DNA of 64,000 nt, from NCBI RefSeq assembly GCF_014633365.1, contig NW_026267104.1, forward strand, positions 2,852,001 through 2,916,000, given 5' to 3'. The stretch's first letter is position 1. The number at the start of each line of letters is the position of its first letter. Shown here piece after piece: positions 54,101-64,000 of this stretch. The notes below the pieces were generated by a model, which was given only the letters and a program-made list of their open reading frames with translations, was not told the origin of the DNA and did no database searches. Both the position numbers and the translations under genes were made by a program. The stretch comes from Diospyros lotus (Eukaryota > Streptophyta > Magnoliopsida > Ericales > Ebenaceae).

Positions 54101-57100
54101 CAATATCTACCCCGAAAATACATGAAAACCTACTTGCCATGTCCCTTTGTGTATCTTCCTTTGCATATTGAATTTAAAATGCACCAAAGTGCTCTTACCA
54201 AAATGAGTGCATTGGCCTTCAAAATGTATGATTTTATGGAGTCACTTTGAAAGCTCATCACCTTCTCAGAATCCTTTAATGCAAGCTGACATGATGGTTA
54301 AGAGCATTTAATAATAACTGCAACAGCTGTGAAATGGGAAGTAGTATTCACTTAACTGCTCAAACAAAGAGTCTGGATCCATACCTCAGCATGTATTGTG
54401 GGATCCAATCCACTCAATGGTCTATGTTCAGAAGCTGATGGAGGTCTGTGTTTCAGAAATTGACAAATCCTGGTTGAAGTTCAAGAAAACGTTACACATG
54501 CATAAATATGTAGCAAAAGTAGAAGTTCAGTGATCACATTCATATATGGTGGAATAAACAGATAATGCAAACATAATTATAAAATACATAATTATGAAGT
54601 TCAACCTGAGATAAGCAGCACATCTGTTGCTGAGAATAATGGGGTCAGCCGGTTTGATAGTATTAGCTTTAGAGTAATAACTGATTGCCTGCAGAAGAAA
54701 TGCATTCATTACCAGTGAGAAAAGAAACTCTGCTAGAAAGCTAGAATTGAAAAGGTTCATGTATCAGAATTCCATCACTCAGAGAAACCTTGTCTCAAAG
54801 GACCTAAGTTTCAGTGATATTTGGAGGCAACTCTAATGCAGAGATATTAATCCATACTGTAGTGTCACACTTAATTGCAGTACCCCAACTCTTATGCAGA
54901 GATACTAGTCCCTATTCTAATGTAGCATAAACACAAACATGAAATGCACAAAATAGCAAAAGGCAAACTGCAAACACTTATATAACCATATTCTTTTTTT
55001 TTAAATTGATATAATATGTTAGAAAATATGTAACAATATTCCTTTTTTACATTTCTGCTTAAAATTGTTAACCATGGAATATAAAACTCAAAAAATACCA
55101 TGACAATAATGCATTATCATATAACTTCCTTTATTGCATCATTCTTATGTTAACTTACTATTTTTATATTCTTTTAACTGTTAATAAGTTGTAAACTTCA
55201 TACACTATTCTATTGTGTATTCTTTTTGGATGTTTCAAGATGAGCTTGGGGGGTGCAAAAGGTCAGCTTGCCAAGAATATTGCATATTGTTACTGCTAGG
55301 AGATTCATCACATAACTCATGCATGGGAAATGTATGCAATTGTTGAAGTGTTTTGACATTATTGTATTTCATTTTTAATTTAGGCCTTGTTCATGTTGCA
55401 TTTTTAGGAGTGATCAAGATATGTCAGTTTTACACATTTACAATGGACAAGGCTATCTCCTAACAGTTTCCATGCTATTAAAGAACTATTTATCCACTTA
55501 TACAACTGGAAAAATTGTGCAATTTTATATTTCTGCAAAATCCAACAGCTTTTTATTAGCAGAAAAAGCAAGTACATGTATTGTTTGCTAACAGGAACCA
55601 CTTTAGCTGCCTACTGCTCAATATCATTTGATAGTTTTGGAAAAGGCCTCATTCAATAAAGTTTCCACGGTATTGAGGAACTATTTACTGCAATTATTAA
55701 ACAAGCTGGAAAAATGTGTTAAAAGGTCTAATTAACAATGGTGCAAAATCCAATGGCTTTTATTAGAGGAAAAGGTAATACACCATGCATATACTGTTTA
55801 ATAGTAGCCCTTTTTGGGCCTACATTGATAGTTAGATACCAAAATATTCTAGAGCAAACACTACTATTAAATTGCTAACCACCATTTGATCTAATGGCTT
55901 AATATAGAGGATTAACTTTATCTTTTACACTATTATTTTGCTCTCAACACGCCCCCTAACATGTAGCTAGACTTCACTGATAACTGGCTCAACCACGTGC
56001 ATAATTTAAATATTGGGTTGGTAGTGAGGTTTGAACTCAAGACTTTTGTCTACTCTAATATCATATTAGATTATTAGCCACCATTTGATCTAAAAGATTA
56101 AGCTATTAGACAGATGGTTAACTTTATCTTTTATATTATTATTTTGCTCTCAACAACTACATCAATCACATTGTAGCATATCTTCATATTCCAAATTTCC
56201 CCATAACACAATAAAGGCTACCATCAAAACTGTCATTCCCTAATTGTTAGGATCTTCTATAACCACAAACAATTAAAGTTCACTAACTACTGAAGATAAC
56301 AAAACACGTTTTGAACACTTTCAGAAGTAGCACAGGGAAAACTTAGGCCAGAGAAGGGAACATTGGGGGAGGGGAGGGGAGGGGGGAGAAGAAAAGAACA
56401 CATGTACAAGGATTTCAAAAGGTCTTGATGCACATACCCAAAGGCTGGTATCATATAATCACAAGCATTTTAACAAAAATTACAAGCATGCATATTATAG
56501 AATTATTACCTCTTAAAAGTACAAACATCACAAAAAACTTTCGCCTGCTCCACTTCCTACCCCTATAAGACCCTCACATCACCACATCCTGACCAATCAC
56601 CATGTCAAAGAATACTTATGTTATCACATACCTTAACAATCTTCCAAAAGACTTTGCTATTATAAATTAAAAAGGAAAAAGAAACAAGAAGAGATAGAGC
56701 TTCTAAAACTGACAGCTATTACAAACTTAATAACGCATCAGTCATTTCTACATCGTAATATTTGTCATATGATAACCTAGATCATTGGAAAGGGTTCAGT
56801 TATGGAACATTTCATTAGTCATCGGTATACTGATTACTGATTAGTATTAAAACCATTCGGTAGCAAATCCAAATCCCAGGGTTGACTTGCACAAGCACGA
56901 GTAGTGAAAGGAAAATAGTTGCCAAATGTTAGGCTAGTGTTGCGCAGTAAAGAACAGTATTCTCTTTGGAAGTCAATTACAGGGAATTAAATCATTTGAC
57001 CGTGACACGCGCCCAACAGAACATAGCAGTCAAAAATTCAAGAAATACATAATTCCTAGCTTTCTTCTATACCATTTCAATTGAAAACAAGATGTTTAAA

Positions 57101-57732
57101 TAATTTAGCTGTTATATATATTACGGCAGCAATTTCAATAATCGGTCTGTTTATTCCCGCATGGCCATTCCAATTTGACTGGAAACACAGGCACTAACCG
57201 TAGACATACGGATTAAACTTCGAACGCAGAAGTGATCATTTCCACAGCAATGAATTAGACGAAACTGAAATTATAGGTATGCTCCAGCTTTCAAGTTCAA
57301 AACCACTTAAACAGCTAAATAAGCGTAAAAAGGAAATCCAAGACTGGCTGATCTCAGAGAGAGAGAGAGAGAGATAAGAAAAGGCCTCGCCTCTTCGAAA
57401 CGATTCTCTCGGAAAGCTAGGTTCCCCAACCGCATGAGATCGGAAACATGTCGAAACCGCTCCAACGACATTGACGCCTCTCCGTCACCCCCCTGCGAGC
57501 ATTTCAACCAAAACTCTCCGGATCAGAACAGATGAACTACTACAAATCCTCACTTCCCGCGACAAATTGAACACACAGCTTTAAATCATTCAGCTGGCTG
57601 CCGTTTATTGAGCTGCATTTTCCGGCAGCAAAGAAAATCTCGCGGAGAACAAAAACTCACCCGAACGAAGTCGTCGACATCCTCGAGCCCTTCCAAGTTG
57701 AATCCGGCCGACGAAGAGGCCTCGCTTCTCAT
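40623..57732 (-). CDS. TPR-RING-LON domain protein (LONRF-like E3 ligase)
   Basis: Eighteen exons join in phase to 482 aa: 57661-57732, 57391-57492, 54606-54688, 54385-54469, 54199-54285, 54000-54061, 53735-53904, 53590-53650, 52946-53123, 52010-52048, 51856-51917, 51721-51757, 50587-50636, 50398-50467, 49288-49369, 41576-41655, 41419-41487 and 40623-40682. Order: TPR-like repeats (about 38-145), C3HC4 RING (C190, C193, C205, H207, C210, C213, C224, C227), then a LON substrate-binding domain (about 270-480) with [32 protein letters not shown] start, [26 protein letters not shown] and end [19 protein letters not shown]. The family is inferred to act in ubiquitination with LON as substrate binder; no protease domain is present. 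Oddities: a GC donor after exon 2 and a 6-kb Gypsy element in intron 15. Confidence 0.9.
40884..41165. mobile_element. GC-rich MITE-like element, copy A
   Basis: Long inverted ends: left GCCTTACAGAATGGGAGTAA... and, from the right end reversed, GCCTTACTGAATGGGAGCAA..., about 33 bp with three mismatches, weaker similarity extending outward. The interior is GC-rich, with CGCCGCCTCGCTGCC-type repeats and the near-palindromes CCCACTTTGCAAAGTGGGCC and ACTTTGCAAATTTGCAAAGT. It lies in the last intron of the LONRF-like gene. A related copy is at 62152-62523. No target duplication was found, so the superfamily is unassigned. Confidence 0.7.
42290..42570 (-). repeat. Gypsy 3' LTR (in element orientation)
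   Basis: 281 bp. Contains a (GA)n microsatellite at about 42366-42405 that is shorter than in the other LTR, explaining most of the length difference. Confidence 0.9.
42571..42600 (-). other. Gypsy polypurine tract region
   Basis: The plus strand AATTCCCCTCCCCCATG reads on the minus strand as a G-rich purine run directly beside the LTR, marking the 3' end of the internal region. Confidence 0.75.
42620..42775 (-). pseudogene. Gypsy chromodomain (broken)
   Basis: Minus-strand translation gives [30 protein letters not shown] and LKQFPR, matching chromovirus C-terminal chromodomains (VLVQW and aTWE core). A frame change separates it from the acidic segment [18 protein letters not shown] just upstream in the element. 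Confidence 0.8.
42838..43840. other. Extra segment in Gypsy with large inverted repeat
   Basis: About 42890-43086 and 43434-43634 are inverted copies of each other (about 200 bp, nearly identical by eye), separated by about 350 bp. The right arm continues into a partial direct duplication: the block AGAGCAGTATATATAGC...CTCTC at 43560-43670 recurs at 43675-43786. The right half resembles an LTR (TGTAGTTGTCAC near 43411, TATA-like GCAGTATATATAGC, end near CCTATCACA). Family and exact ends are not established. Confidence 0.6.
44020..44493 (-). pseudogene. Gypsy integrase fragment
   Basis: Encodes [11 protein letters not shown] (zinc-binding end), [20 protein letters not shown] with first Asp, [26 protein letters not shown] (second Asp region) and [17 protein letters not shown] (Glu). 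The sequence after residue 157 is broken by stops. Confidence 0.9.
44720..45234 (-). pseudogene. Gypsy RNase H region
   Basis: 45234-44983 gives [24 protein letters not shown] and [11 protein letters not shown]; in RNase H the motif is usually ETDAC or ETDAS, here ETNAC. 44911-44720 gives [21 protein letters not shown] stop and frame change lie between the two. Confidence 0.85.
45557..45988 (-). pseudogene. Gypsy reverse transcriptase core
   Basis: [74 protein letters not shown] and VFFDDILVY (the catalytic DD is intact). The flanking parts of pol are out of frame. Confidence 0.92.
46840..47270 (-). pseudogene. Gypsy gag fragment
   Basis: 47240-46968 gives a gag-like stretch ([37 protein letters not shown]). 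Further on, near 46850-46900, a degenerate zinc knuckle [16 protein letters not shown] ends in a stop in place of the last cysteine. Confidence 0.75.
47983..47994 (-). other. Gypsy primer-binding site region
   Basis: Plus-strand GCTCTGATACCA (at about 47980-47992) is the complement of TGGTATCAGAGC, lying directly inside the 5' LTR on the minus strand; the primer is initiator tRNA-Met. Confidence 0.85.
47995..48307 (-). repeat. Gypsy 5' LTR (in element orientation)
   Basis: 313 bp with the same ends as 42290-42570. The internal GA-rich tract (about 48074-48140) is longer than in the other LTR. Confidence 0.9.
48313..49287. other. LONRF intron 15, remainder, with RTE tail relic
   Basis: Non-coding intron. 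At about 48805-48838 the sequence GCTGACCTCATATAGTGGGA is followed by TAAAGGCTTAATAC, the diagnostic 3' end of RTE LINEs as seen at 4484-4510; only this tail is recognisable. Nothing else was identified. Confidence 0.55.
49766..49780 (+). repeat. Poly-G tract (15) in LONRF intron 14
   Basis: Fifteen guanines in intron 49370-50397. On the transcribed (minus) strand sense the intron carries a C run. Confidence 0.9.
54689..57390 (-). other. LONRF intron 2, GC-AG type
   Basis: Exon 2 ends GAAGAG and the intron begins GCGAGG; no GT in phase lies nearby. Exon 3 starts after TTCTGCAG, and joining gives FEE|AISYYSK, a smooth TPR helix. The 2.7-kb intron also holds a pair of direct repeats (about 55870-55947 and 56076-56157) sharing CACCATTTGATCTAA and TTTTGCTCTCAACA. 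Apart from these, nothing was recognised. Confidence 0.6.
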
Positions 57733-58270
57733 CTAGAGAGAGAGTGAGTGAACGAGAGCGAGAAACAGCAAGAGATTGGAACTTGGAACAGGAGAGAGCG
57801 AGAATCGGTGGAACCGAAACGACGATGCTAAAAAGCAAAGCAGAAAGAGAGTCGTGTTCTTCCCTGTGTCCTTCGTTTCATACTCGGACCATATTCGTTT
57901 ACGTGTTCTCGCTCTCTCCCTCTCCCTCCCTCTCTCTCTCTCTCTCTCCCTGTTGCTTTGAAATTGAAATTAACTTCTACTGAGAGGCGACGAGAGAAGT
58001 GGACCGCGCGGCCCCATTTTACGGTGGCTCGGGACAAGGAGGTAACGGCAGCCTCGGCCCGTCCGGCTGTGCGTGTGTATATAAATACAGATAGATAGAT
58101 ATACGGTTGAATGGATCGCGGAGTTTGCAGGCGAGCTGCATGCGCTGATTTGGACGTTCGAGATAAGGACACGTGGGGGAGAGTGATTGGTTGCCGCCTT
58201 GATCCATATGTCAGGTGGTTCAGAGCGTGACACGAGTGATGCCGGAGAAATACACATCGGACGGACGGAC
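57733..58270 (-). promoter_or_regulatory. LONRF-like gene 5' region
   Basis: GC-richer sequence upstream of the LONRF start codon, with (CT)n at 57915-57950 and a TATATAAATA stretch at about 58078 that reads TATTTATATA on the gene strand, roughly 340 bp before the ATG. Promoter assignment is by position and composition only. Confidence 0.4.
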
Positions 58271-61200
58271 GGCAATCCTAATTTTTATTTTTTGCATTTT
58301 CTCCCCCCCAACCCAACCAAAAATAGAAAATATTTTTTAAATTTTATTTTTTATTAAAAAATATTTTAATGAATGAGTTTTAAATTTATTTACTGTATAA
58401 AAAAAATAAAATTGTTGAATTGGTGATGTCTGTCTTTTACTATTTCACCATAATTAAAATTTGGATTGATTTGAAAAAAAGGAATGAAAAAAAAATAAGG
58501 CAATCTATTACGGTAAACATGTGTAGAGATTATTGATTTTTAAAAAATAATAAAATAAAATTAGATTCTGACTTTTTATTTTTGCACATTTTTATTTATT
58601 TTTTTTTTTATCTCAATATTAGAATTAGAAAAAAGTCAAGAAAGAGTTGTATTCACCTGTCAAGATGATTAAAATTAAAGTTAGAGAGAAAAAAAAACTA
58701 TCGCGTCTTAACAACAAAATCAAGCACAAGGCTATTGATTCTTAATTTCTAATTATATAAATGAATTTGATACTTGTATGTATATAAATAAAATTCACTT
58801 TCAATTTTCTGAGGATCCCATTTATTTTTTTTGCAAGAGTGTGGTGGCTTGGATTGGGTGGAATTTAGAGGAGAGGAAGATGGCCACGTTCCATGAATGA
58901 AATCCACATGGTGGATGGTGGCTAGAGCTTCTCAGACTGACGGGTTAAATCTTACCTAGGCCCAACAACCCCCCCTCCTCACCAATCCATACCCTCTTCA
59001 ATTCCCTACTTCTTCTTCTTCTTCTTCTCGGCAAGTATCTGCCCTAGTCCACCACACCTCGACTGTCTGAAATTGCATGTCTAGAGGGCCCCATCCCCAT
59101 GGCTTAAATAAATAAATAGAGGGGTCAGTCTGGCACCACCCCCCTTCACAACACTGCCAAAAGTTGAATTACTGAGCCTCATTTTAACGATAAAAAAAAT
59201 ATATAATCGGCATGGATGAATGTTGGAATATAGAGACACGAAGCTGTAAAAGAAATCACTTAATTTGTTAAAAAGAAAGACCTGGCACGTACTGCCACTA
59301 GATACAACTCTCATCCATCCAAAGTACTTTAATTGTTGACATACAACGAAATCCTAAGTCAAGGGCGTCAATCACAATTAACTTTCTACAACCAATTAAT
59401 TTTAAAGTTAACACATTACCTCTCTCAAATGTAGTCAAACATCATAATACCTGAAAAGTGATAATCACTAATGGGAGAGGGTGGACTCCACCCCCTTCCT
59501 AGCCCGCGTCGGAACAGGGCTCAGAGACTAAATAGGCAACTGTTACTAGAAGAATAGTAACAAAGAATCCACCTAGGACAATTTCTATTGTCCCTCCATA
59601 TGAATATTGGCCCCCAAAATGGAGAAGAAGAAATCTTTTCTTCAAAACCCATCATGGAGGAGCTGGACATTTTATTGGAACTGGGCTCCCCACCGCATCA
59701 TGAATAATAATAATAATAATAATAATAATAGCTTAAAGACAGCTAGTGATTATACCAAAGTCAAAAGTTACATTATAATACTAAATTAGTGTTATCATGT
59801 GCCGAAAGATTATCTGTGGGGAGTGGCCGCCTGTGAAGTCTGTCTCGTCTGTGCCTCAAAAAGAGTCCACATGCCTAATTTATTTGTGCAGTGCAGAATG
59901 AATTGGAAGTAAATTTAGAGGAAAGCACAGCCGAATGTGGAATCTTAGTAGGTTTCGTTCAAGCTGCTGCAGCTGCAACGCTAACAATTCGAATATAGTT
60001 GAATCGCTTTCAGTCGACTCTCTCAACCACTCCCCATGCCTCCCAATTCCTCTTTTGTCTTTTCTCACACTGTATATCAAGACTTGTTCTTATGTATTTG
60101 GTTTTGGGTTTCAGTATAAATTTTGAGTTTTGAGCATCCACAATTCAATAAAAGGAAGGTACAGTGTAATAGGTGATAAATGGAAGAATTGGGAGTTTAT
60201 GAATGAACGACAGCAACCAAAAGCCCAGTTCAGAAAATGGATTAAGAAAGGATAATTTGGGAACATTAACAATCGAGACTGAATAAGATATGACTTAATT
60301 TGCAGATCAAATGGAGAAGGGGTTGGGAAGAATGGACAAAATGGATTTCTTCAACTTTATTATATATAATCAATCAAATATCATCACCACCGCCGCCGCC
60401 GCATCTTTCATCGTTTTTGAGGCAAAAGTAATCAGCATCGGCCGCTTGCTTCAACATGGCCAGACTTCATTTGTCGTTTGCATCAGAACCGTTGACGGCC
60501 TTCATTTGTTTAGCATTTGAATTTGTTATGTGCAAGTGCAACAACCGAACTGCCGGACACTCGGAACATTAATTTTGGCAATTAATTAAGGGCGGGTCCT
60601 TCTCGTTGATCGCTTAGTGTCTGACTTTTGGGGGGGTTAGCCGTACCCCAGTATCATAATGGTGTGAGTTGGATTAGAAAAGGACAGGGACCCTATCACC
60701 CTCTTCCCCACTCCTTTAAGCATCTTATAATTCAAAACGAACATTGATTCCTTTCATTTCTCAATTCTTTTTGAGACAATTTTTCTCTGTGGATTATATA
60801 GGTTAGTGATGACAAACAGTGACCCTTAACTTACAATCACTTTAAAGCTACTCTTTACCTTGGATTGAATTTATTTTTGGTTATTTTACATATCTATTGC
60901 TTGTATTTTTTAATTATTAAGATTAAATATATAGTTATTACCATTTCAACTTATGGGCTTGGACATAACTGATCCGCTGTGCAGTAGTCCCTGGTGGTCA
61001 ATGTCATTAGGCCCATTCAGCGCTTACTGCATCTGGCCATTCATGGGCCGAAATGTGGCCCGCCATGGACAGCCCATTTCAGCTGTGACCCTACCCAGCG
61101 GCTCTCAGAAGAATAAAACTAATTTCCACTAAAAGCTAAGATAACACTGGATTAAAAATTAAAATAATAATAAGATGTAATAAGTGTGACTTATTTTCAA

Positions 61201-61383
61201 CATCTAAACAATTTAATTAATTAATCATAAATATATTATATCTTATAATATTTAATCAAATTATTTAAATAATAAAAATAACTAAAAGCCACTGTAATTT
61301 TATTTTTCTAATTATATTGTGATTATAGAAATTAGTCGCCCTCTAGCTGTGACTATGAATGAAGGTCAGATTGCAGCAGCAAA
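58271..61383. other. Intergenic, no gene seen
   Basis: AT-rich sequence with homopolymers, an (AAT)n tract at 59703-59730 and a CCGCCG stretch near 60388. The short ORFs (for example 59607-59789 over the AAT repeat, 60311-60520) show no domain. The last few hundred bases are presumably the promoter of the next gene. Confidence 0.45.
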
Positions 61384-63247
61384 ATGGAGGAAGAGGAAGA
61401 GGAAGAGGAAGAGCAGGTACCGGGTAAAAGATATCGGGAGCCATTCCACTGTTTCCATTCACTCTCAGATTCCGAAATCCAATTCAATGGATATTCGACG
61501 GTGGTGGCCACTGGACACTCCCACTTCAACCACGGCGGCGACGATAGCTCCATTGTCTTCCCTCCCAGCAACCACGAAGGCCTCCACATCACCTCTTCCT
61601 GCAATCACGACGAACAACGGCGACGAGAAACCCGTGAATCGTCCGATTCACCGAGCGACGACAAGGGGTTGGCGCCGCCGCGGCTGGCCTCGGATAGTAC
61701 TGGGGCTGGGTTCGGCGGCGAGGTAAAGAGGTGGGTGGGTTTTGGGCTTGAGCTCCTGAGGTCTAAGGTTACGGGCATTGCGTCTTGGGTTCGATGTTTG
61801 TCTGCTTCTAGCGGGAAAAATTGGTCGTCCAGATGTGTCGTCGGCATGGCGGCGGCGCTGTTGGTTTGGTGTGTGTATGCGGTAGCCAGGCGGCGGAGGC
61901 GGCGTTCGCGGATTCGGAGGGAGAGTAGGGATCACCTGATCCTTCTTATCAAAGAGAAAGATGAGGTTAGTTTCTACATAGATATTTGTTGGCTTACACT
62001 TCCAACTGTTTGCGAAAATGCCCACGAGAGACTGCTAGGTAGTTGCTACTGAGTGTGCGAACTTTACTTCCAAATGAAGATGTCATAATTGCTTCTGCTT
62101 ATGATGACTATGTTTCTGGCTCAGTTCAATTTGGGGGCACTGCTACTTTGCCCGAGAGATTGAGAGAGGGGTTACTCAAGGGGATTAAAAAAACCAAAAT
62201 GCCTTGCCCACTTTGCAAATTTGCAAAACGTGCCACTACTCGTTACTGTCTCATCTCCCTTTTCATGACTGTTGATGCAACCGCTGTCTTGCTGCTGCCT
62301 TCGTCTCGCCGCCGTTGCCTTGCCAACCGTCGCTACATCCTCAGTGGAGGAAAGATACACCGACAGTCGATGAGGAGAGGCAGCAAGGCGATGGCAGTGA
62401 GGTGAAGGCAGCGGCAAGGCTGCGGTTATATCAGCGGTCATGGGAAGGGAGAGGAGAGAGCAGTGAGCGAGGGTATTTTTGTCTTTTTAACCCCCTTGGG
62501 TAAACCCCTATGTGCATCTCTCGAACAAAATAGATTAATTCTCAATTTGGTTTGAGAAGGATTATTCTAGAATGCATTTCATATGTATGAGGAAGTTTCA
62601 TCTACATTTCCATTAACTTTGTAGGCACAAAGCATGATGAAACTCAAAAAGAAAGCAAGAGAAAAAGAATAGGATAAAAGTGATCTCTACTCTCCCAATT
62701 ACACTTTTAGTGAAAGAAAAAAGAATGGCAGTGGGTAATGGGTATGGCATGGACCCTTAACCCTTTCTAGTTTGGTCACTTTTAGTGATAGAAACAGGGA
62801 GAATCGACACATTTGGGATAAAAATGGAAATGGATAGAAGAGGATTCTCCTAGAAATGAATGGAAAAAAGTTACAATGTGTCTTGATGACATTAATCTTG
62901 ATAGTTTTTTAAAAGTTTTAATTTATTGTTCACCAATCATTTGTTATTTAATATCCTTCAATTGCATCCAATTTCATTGTGATAAATATTTTTTTATTAC
63001 TTTCCTTCTCTCCCAAGGCATGTTCAAGGTTTCTTATGCACATTACTATACAAATTTTCAATGCTTATTTTATTCGATGCATATGCTTAAATTTTGTCTC
63101 TTCATGTGGTGTCATGCCGTTGTCCACGTGTGCTTAATTTGAAATGTTAATTTGCAGAAAATTAATCATCTGTTGCATCAAATTGCCCAGATGAATCAGC
63201 TACTGCTTACCCTCTATAGAGATTCTTCAGCTCGAACAAAGGATTAA
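61384..63247 (+). CDS. Single-pass membrane protein with C-terminal coiled coil, function unknown
   Basis: Two exons, 61384-61965 and 63158-63247, join in phase 0 to 223 aa (TAA at 63245). The protein starts [11 protein letters not shown], has a polar Ser/His/Asp-rich N-terminal half, a hydrophobic segment CVVGMAAALLVWCVYAVA (151-168) followed at once by six arginines, and a helical tail DHLILLIKEKDE|KINHLLHQIAQMNQLLLTLY with leucine-rich heptad spacing across the splice. The Arg cluster after the membrane segment suggests that the tail faces the cytosol. I recognise no named family and no catalytic motif. If the intron is retained, the frame runs on for 28 other residues to a stop at 62050. 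The intron carries a MITE-like element. Confidence 0.7.
62152..62523. mobile_element. GC-rich MITE-like element, copy B
   Basis: Inverted ends: left CGAGAGATTGAGAGAGGGG..., right reversed CGAGAGATGCACATAGGGG..., continuing as GGTTACTCAAGGGGATTAAA against GGTTTACCCAAGGGGGTTAA, about 50 bp with mismatches. Inside, CCCACTTTGCAAATTTGCAA and CGTCTCGCCGCCGTTGCC-like sequence, plus the outer order TTAAAAAGACAAAAATACC, match copy A at 40884-41165. It lies in the intron of the single-pass membrane protein gene. No target duplication was found. Confidence 0.7.
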
Positions 63248-64000
63248 ACAAGTAAGAAGTAGTAGCTCCCCCAGCATTTCCTGGCGGCAAGCATAGTGGC
63301 TTTATGCTATCTTTCTCAAAATTAATGTCCTTCCGTTTCTTGCTTCTCTAAAGCAGCAACATGTTGCTGGTGGGTCTTTAAGCCAGCGAAAAATCATCTG
63401 TCAGTTGCTACTTGTAGCCTTGGTGAACATTTATTTGTTTACCAAATATGCTTTTTTTTTTCTTGCTCAATGTGAACAAAATATGCTTCTTTTGCTAGGT
63501 AATTGTACAAGCTCAAACATCTCCATGTAACAACTGCTTGAATCCCAGGGCAGCTCAAACGTAGATCCGCCCCTGCCCTGGGAAATCCTTACTTGCTGGA
63601 ATATCAAAAAAAGAAAAGGAATAGTCTTTGCTTTAATTCTCCTTGCACTCCTACTTCTAAAGTTACCATCACCTGTTTGATCCAATAAACTGTATGGCAA
63701 CAAGAACTAAAGGCAGCTGTCTGCACTATTTTGATATTTCAAGCCATACAATTGCGACAACTTAATTCATATTGAAATAATTTACTTAAGGAGGTCTTTT
63801 GAGTTTAATTCCCCAATCTCATGAACTCGTAATCACCTTTAACTAATACTTTTAAATGAGAATTCATGTTTAAGCTAAAACAAAGAATGTAAACCCATAT
63901 TTTTACAGATAGTATTACAAATGGGATTAGAGCCAATTCAAGAAACAAAAAACTTCCCATGGGAAAGCTTGATCTATCGCAGAAAAATAATAAAGTCAGC
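63248..64000. other. 3' flank of last gene, possible hAT relic
   Basis: Probable 3' UTR and flank. At 63549-63587, GGGCAGCTCAAACGTAGATC is followed by CGCCCCTGCCCTGGG; the minus strand reads CAGGGGCGGATCTACG, an end sequence common in plant hAT elements, so a deletion relic is possible. No gene was seen after it. Confidence 0.35.

Noticed and set aside
61319..61726. 135-aa alternative frame over the last gene
   Set aside because: It overlaps the 222-codon frame that continues in phase into a second exon with a fitting coiled coil. The alternative has low-complexity Arg and Thr/Ala content.

Overview
The window is nuclear DNA of a flowering plant. It has long AT-rich introns with GT/GC-AG borders, plant-only families (class II formin, SnRK1 alpha kinase, CrRLK1L receptor kinase) and nested plant transposons: Copia, a chromodomain-bearing Gypsy, a Cassandra-type TRIM, hAT and Harbinger-like elements, and RTE LINE fragments. 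The species cannot be named from sequence alone. All exon joins were made by eye, by matching reading phase and family knowledge; no transcript data were available.

Layout. (1) 1-1045: repeat-like sequence of unknown family. (2) 1873-10597, +: last six exons of a class II formin (FH2 C-terminus), cut by the window start. Its 6.4-kb intron holds a LINE fragment, Harbinger-like elements and a solo LTR. (3) 12266-13360, -: intronless multi-pass membrane protein. (4) about 15780-35737, +: complete SnRK1 catalytic alpha subunit, 10 coding exons and 508 aa, with a 5' leader intron. Its introns hold an RTE fragment, a hAT element nested in another hAT element, and a 7.1-kb Copia element that itself carries three further insertions. 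(5) 36505-39132, -: intronless receptor kinase of the ERULUS/CAP1 branch of CrRLK1L, tail-to-tail with SnRK1. (6) 40623-57732, -: 18-exon, 482-aa TPR-RING-LON protein (LONRF-like), with a 6-kb chromovirus Gypsy element in intron 15 and one GC-AG intron. (7) 61384-63247, +: two-exon gene for an unrecognised single-pass membrane protein with a C-terminal coiled coil.

The genes form no operon-like unit. SnRK1 is the energy-sensing kinase, the ERULUS-type receptor acts in tip growth, formins organise actin and microtubules, and LONRF-like proteins are probable ubiquitin ligases. Their adjacency looks like ordinary plant gene order.

Most of what is unusual lies in the introns. Several insertions can be delimited to the base by target-site duplications (TSDs): Copia CTATT, Cassandra AGTTC, an LTR-like insert AGAAG, hAT elements with 8-bp duplications, Gypsy CACTG, and a solo LTR TATTA inside a Harbinger-like element with TAA. 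Both large LTR elements sit in the sense orientation of their host gene. I found no convincing wholly new system; the best leads are listed as findings.
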